A stretch of DNA of 64,000 bases. It comes from Planktothrix sp. FACHB-1365. GTDB lineage: Bacteria; Cyanobacteriota; Cyanobacteriia; Cyanobacteriales; Microcoleaceae. Each line of letters opens with the position of its first letter. Within the stretch, counting starts at the first letter, position 1. Below are positions 62,214-64,000 of the stretch, piece after piece. The translations under genes and the position numbers were made by a program. The stretch spans positions 105,495 through 169,494 of the forward strand of contig NZ_JACJSC010000010.1 of NCBI RefSeq assembly GCF_014697575.1, written 5' to 3'. Below the pieces are notes generated by a model. That model was not told the origin of the DNA. It was given only the letters and a program-made list of their open reading frames with translations, and did no database searches.

Positions 62214-62318
62214 GAAAGTTAAATTATCCTTAATTCCCTCACCGTAAAGGTTACAAGCAAGATAAGTCCTGTAGAATGTCAACCATCAGACATCAAACAG
62301 ACATCAAAACAGGAAAAT

Positions 62319-63509
62319 ATGCACGATAAACCGCAGCGCCGTAAGGGTCAAGTTGGAGTCTCGGTTAAGGAGGGACGGCTTAGAATTAGCATCCCCCGTG
62401 AGATTTACGGCGGAAAACAAAAGTTTATTTATTTGGGTTGTCCTGACACGCCTGGATATCGGGGTAAAGCAGTTAACGCCGCTAAACAAGTAGAGATTGA
62501 TATTGCTAATGGGGAGTTTGACTTTTCCCATCAGAAATATCTAAAAATGGTTAATCCTCAACAACCTTCTTTTACTGTTGTTGAAACCTTAAAACCTAAG
62601 CCAGAGTTATCTTTACAGCAATGTTGGGATTTATATTTTGACTATAAAAAAACGAGTTGGAAGAAGGGGGAAGACGGGACTAAATCAACGATGGATTATA
62701 TGGAAACGTTAGGGAAATATATTCACAAATGTTCTGTGACTGATTTTGATGCTTTAGCTGTTCGGAAGTGGTTTTTAGACAATACAACCGAGTCTATGAC
62801 TAAGCGGTGTTTAACTCACCTTAACGCTGCTGTGAGGTTTGCAATTAAACATAGAAAGATTAGTCTAATCAGTAGTCCGTTTGAGGGAATGCCTCAAGAA
62901 TTAACCCATCATTATGAAGTTGAATCAGAACCGATGGCGTTATCTTTGGAGGAAAAACAGAAGATATTTGAAGCCTTCCAAAACCACAGAGGTAACTGGA
63001 ACGGACGGGGTTATACGGGGTACTCCTATAGTTTTTATTACCCGTTTGTTAAGGGTTTATTCCTCATCGGTAGACGACCGGAAGAGATTTGTCAGTACCG
63101 ATGGAGCATGGTTAAATCTGGACTTTTACACATCCCTGGACGGATTACAAAAACCGGACGTGATGGCAAGTTCCCACTGTACACTGAATTAGAGGAATTA
63201 TTAAACAGTATTAAACCGGAAAACCCAGACCCTAACGCTTGGCTGTTTCCTAGTCCAAAAGGGTTAAAAATTAGCTATGGAAACTTTAGCAATAAAGCCT
63301 GGAATAAGGTTGTTGATCCTTTATTCCCAGACCGTAACTTAACGCCCCGGTGTGGACGGGATACCTTTATCACTGAACAGATTATTCTACATAATCGCTC
63401 TGAGAGTGTTGTTGCTAAATGGTGTGATACATCCCCTGATGAAATCCGAAGACGTTATCTAGGGGATGCTGCAATTTATGAATTACGACCGGGAAGTTTT
63501 ACTGATTGA
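62319..63509 (+). CDS. int: Tyrosine recombinase (integrase) of an integrative element
   Basis: The 396-residue protein starts at the ATG at 62319 with an AGGAAA ribosome site. It has an arm-type N-terminal DNA-binding region (about 1-60, with KEGRLRISIPREIYGG), a core-binding helical region (about 90-200), and a catalytic domain with the first arginine (GRRPEEICQYRW), lysine (RITKTGRDGKFPL), the R-C-G-R block (PRCGRDTF) in place of HxxR, and the tyrosine (RRRYLG). It would cut and join DNA at the tRNA-Gly attachment site. Its position next to the orphan tRNA 3' half fits a tRNA-targeting integrative element or prophage. Confidence 0.88.
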   Translation: MHDKPQRRKGQVGVSVKEGRLRISIPREIYGGKQKFIYLGCPDTPGYRGKAVNAAKQVEIDIANGEFDFSHQKYLKMVNPQQPSFTVVETLKPKPELSLQQCWDLYFDYKKTSWKKGEDGTKSTMDYMETLGKYIHKCSVTDFDALAVRKWFLDNTTESMTKRCLTHLNAAVRFAIKHRKISLISSPFEGMPQELTHHYEVESEPMALSLEEKQKIFEAFQNHRGNWNGRGYTGYSYSFYYPFVKGLFLIGRRPEEICQYRWSMVKSGLLHIPGRITKTGRDGKFPLYTELEELLNSIKPENPDPNAWLFPSPKGLKISYGNFSNKAWNKVVDPLFPDRNLTPRCGRDTFITEQIILHNRSESVVAKWCDTSPDEIRRRYLGDAAIYELRPGSFTD

Positions 63510-63518
63510 TTGCTAACG

Positions 63519-64000
63519 CTAATCAAATAAGGATATCTGATCACCATCGGGTTTTGTGGGTTTAGGAGTGGGGTCAGATAGTCCTAACTCAGTCGGGGTA
63601 ATTCCCAATCCGGGCAGAAACTTGGTGAAAAACTTCTCTCCGTCCTTACAACATCCCAACACTAACTGTGCTTTATGAACTAGAGGTAGTGTGAGTTTCT
63701 GCCACTCCCTTAAAAAGGCTTCTTTAGTCTTGTAGGTACAAATCTGATAACGAACAATATTTGCCGTCAAACTAACAACTAGCTTTTCCTTCTCGGTGAG
63801 TTTTTCCCCATTGAGATACCTCTTGACGAACTCTACGTCCTTTTCCTTATCAGAGGATTTTGGGTTAGGGGTATTTGACGGCGGGGGATTTTCGGGTTCT
63901 GTTTGGGGAATTTCTACGGGTTGAACTTCTGAATATTTATCGGGAGTGATTTTTTCTAGTGATATAGCACCTGAACCGTCACCATCGCTATAAACCTTAT
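63519..64000 (-). CDS. Unknown protein of the integrative element, 5' end cut by window edge
   Basis: On the minus strand an open frame runs from the window edge to the TGA/TAA at 63519 without stop, giving at least 159 residues. It includes a proline/glutamate-rich stretch (PQTEPENPPPSNTPNPKSSDK) and a later helical region (AFLREWQKLTLPLVHKAQLV) ending in DQISLFD. The start lies outside the window; a TTG at 63770 is only an internal codon. The DQxSLFD-like tail resembles a DNA polymerase sliding-clamp binding peptide, but this is only a resemblance. It faces the integrase gene, with nine bases between the ends. Confidence 0.55.
   Translation of the reverse strand, partial: KVYSDGDGSGAISLEKITPDKYSEVQPVEIPQTEPENPPPSNTPNPKSSDKEKDVEFVKRYLNGEKLTEKEKLVVSLTANIVRYQICTYKTKEAFLREWQKLTLPLVHKAQLVLGCCKDGEKFFTKFLPGLGITPTELGLSDPTPKPTKPDGDQISLFD

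Larger units (their letters stand above)
61971..62318. other. Boundary region between host gene and integrative element
   Basis: This gap holds the orphan tRNA-Gly 3' half (62171-62213), its terminator (62106-62138), and the upstream region of the integrase gene. The rest (62214-62318) is unlike the tRNA and is probably element DNA. Confidence 0.6.

Noticed and set aside
62214..62260. Full tRNA-Gly gene
   Set aside because: No 5' acceptor strand (GCGGGTG) or D arm can be folded with the 3' half, so only the 3' half is present.

Overview
The window looks like the chromosome of a filamentous, non-heterocystous cyanobacterium of the Planktothrix/Oscillatoria kind. This is inferred from frequent GCGATCGC (HIP1) octamers, AT-rich DNA, heptanucleotide tandem repeats between genes, a carboxysome shell gene (ccmP), a helical carotenoid protein, an NtcA-type promoter before the urea transporter, and many cyanobacterial-type genes. 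The species is not proven by the sequence.

Left part (1-20.8 kb): a tnpB fragment at the edge, a MoaD-like protein, a large multi-sensor diguanylate cyclase, a DCC-family protein, an ArnT-like glycosyltransferase with a PAP2 phosphatase, a two-domain PPK2 polyphosphate kinase, a YdcF-like protein, a mechanosensitive-channel-like membrane protein, a stand-alone DUF1400 protein, a SirB1-like protein, murQ, an LpxB-related glycosyltransferase, and a response regulator-GGDEF protein. Next (21.3-26.2 kb) is urtABCD behind a textbook NtcA promoter; urtE is not here. Then come an adenylate cyclase, plsY, a DUF3086 protein, an orphan ABC permease and ccmP, whose start codon abuts heptanucleotide arrays.

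Accessory island (32.6-41.8 kb): a PIN toxin gene broken by an in-frame stop next to its intact antitoxin gene; then, on the minus strand, a dynamin-like GTPase, a glycine-zipper protein, a coiled-coil membrane protein, a nuclease-like toxin of CdiA-CT type and a probable immunity protein; a pentapeptide-repeat protein; a WecG-type glycosyltransferase; and a DUF433/DUF5615 toxin-antitoxin-like pair. The dynamin/glycine-zipper/coiled-coil/toxin/immunity cluster is the best candidate for an undescribed system.

Right part (41.9-64 kb): a subtilase, an MFS permease, a pentapeptide-RidA fusion flanked by two copies of a MITE-like repeat, lysS, a CHASE2 cyclase, two more GGDEF proteins, DedA, a STAS protein, a helical carotenoid protein, two orphan small genes, a 1000-residue beta-helix/RTX protein and a Bax-inhibitor-1-like protein. 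The last 1.8 kb is the end of an integrative element: an orphan 3' half of tRNA-Gly(UCC) beside a tyrosine recombinase, with another reading frame running off the edge.

Second-messenger enzymes are dense: four GGDEF proteins and two class III nucleotide cyclases in 64 kb, and no EAL or HD-GYP protein was seen. Many intergenic regions carry perfect palindromes or interspersed repeats shared between distant sites.
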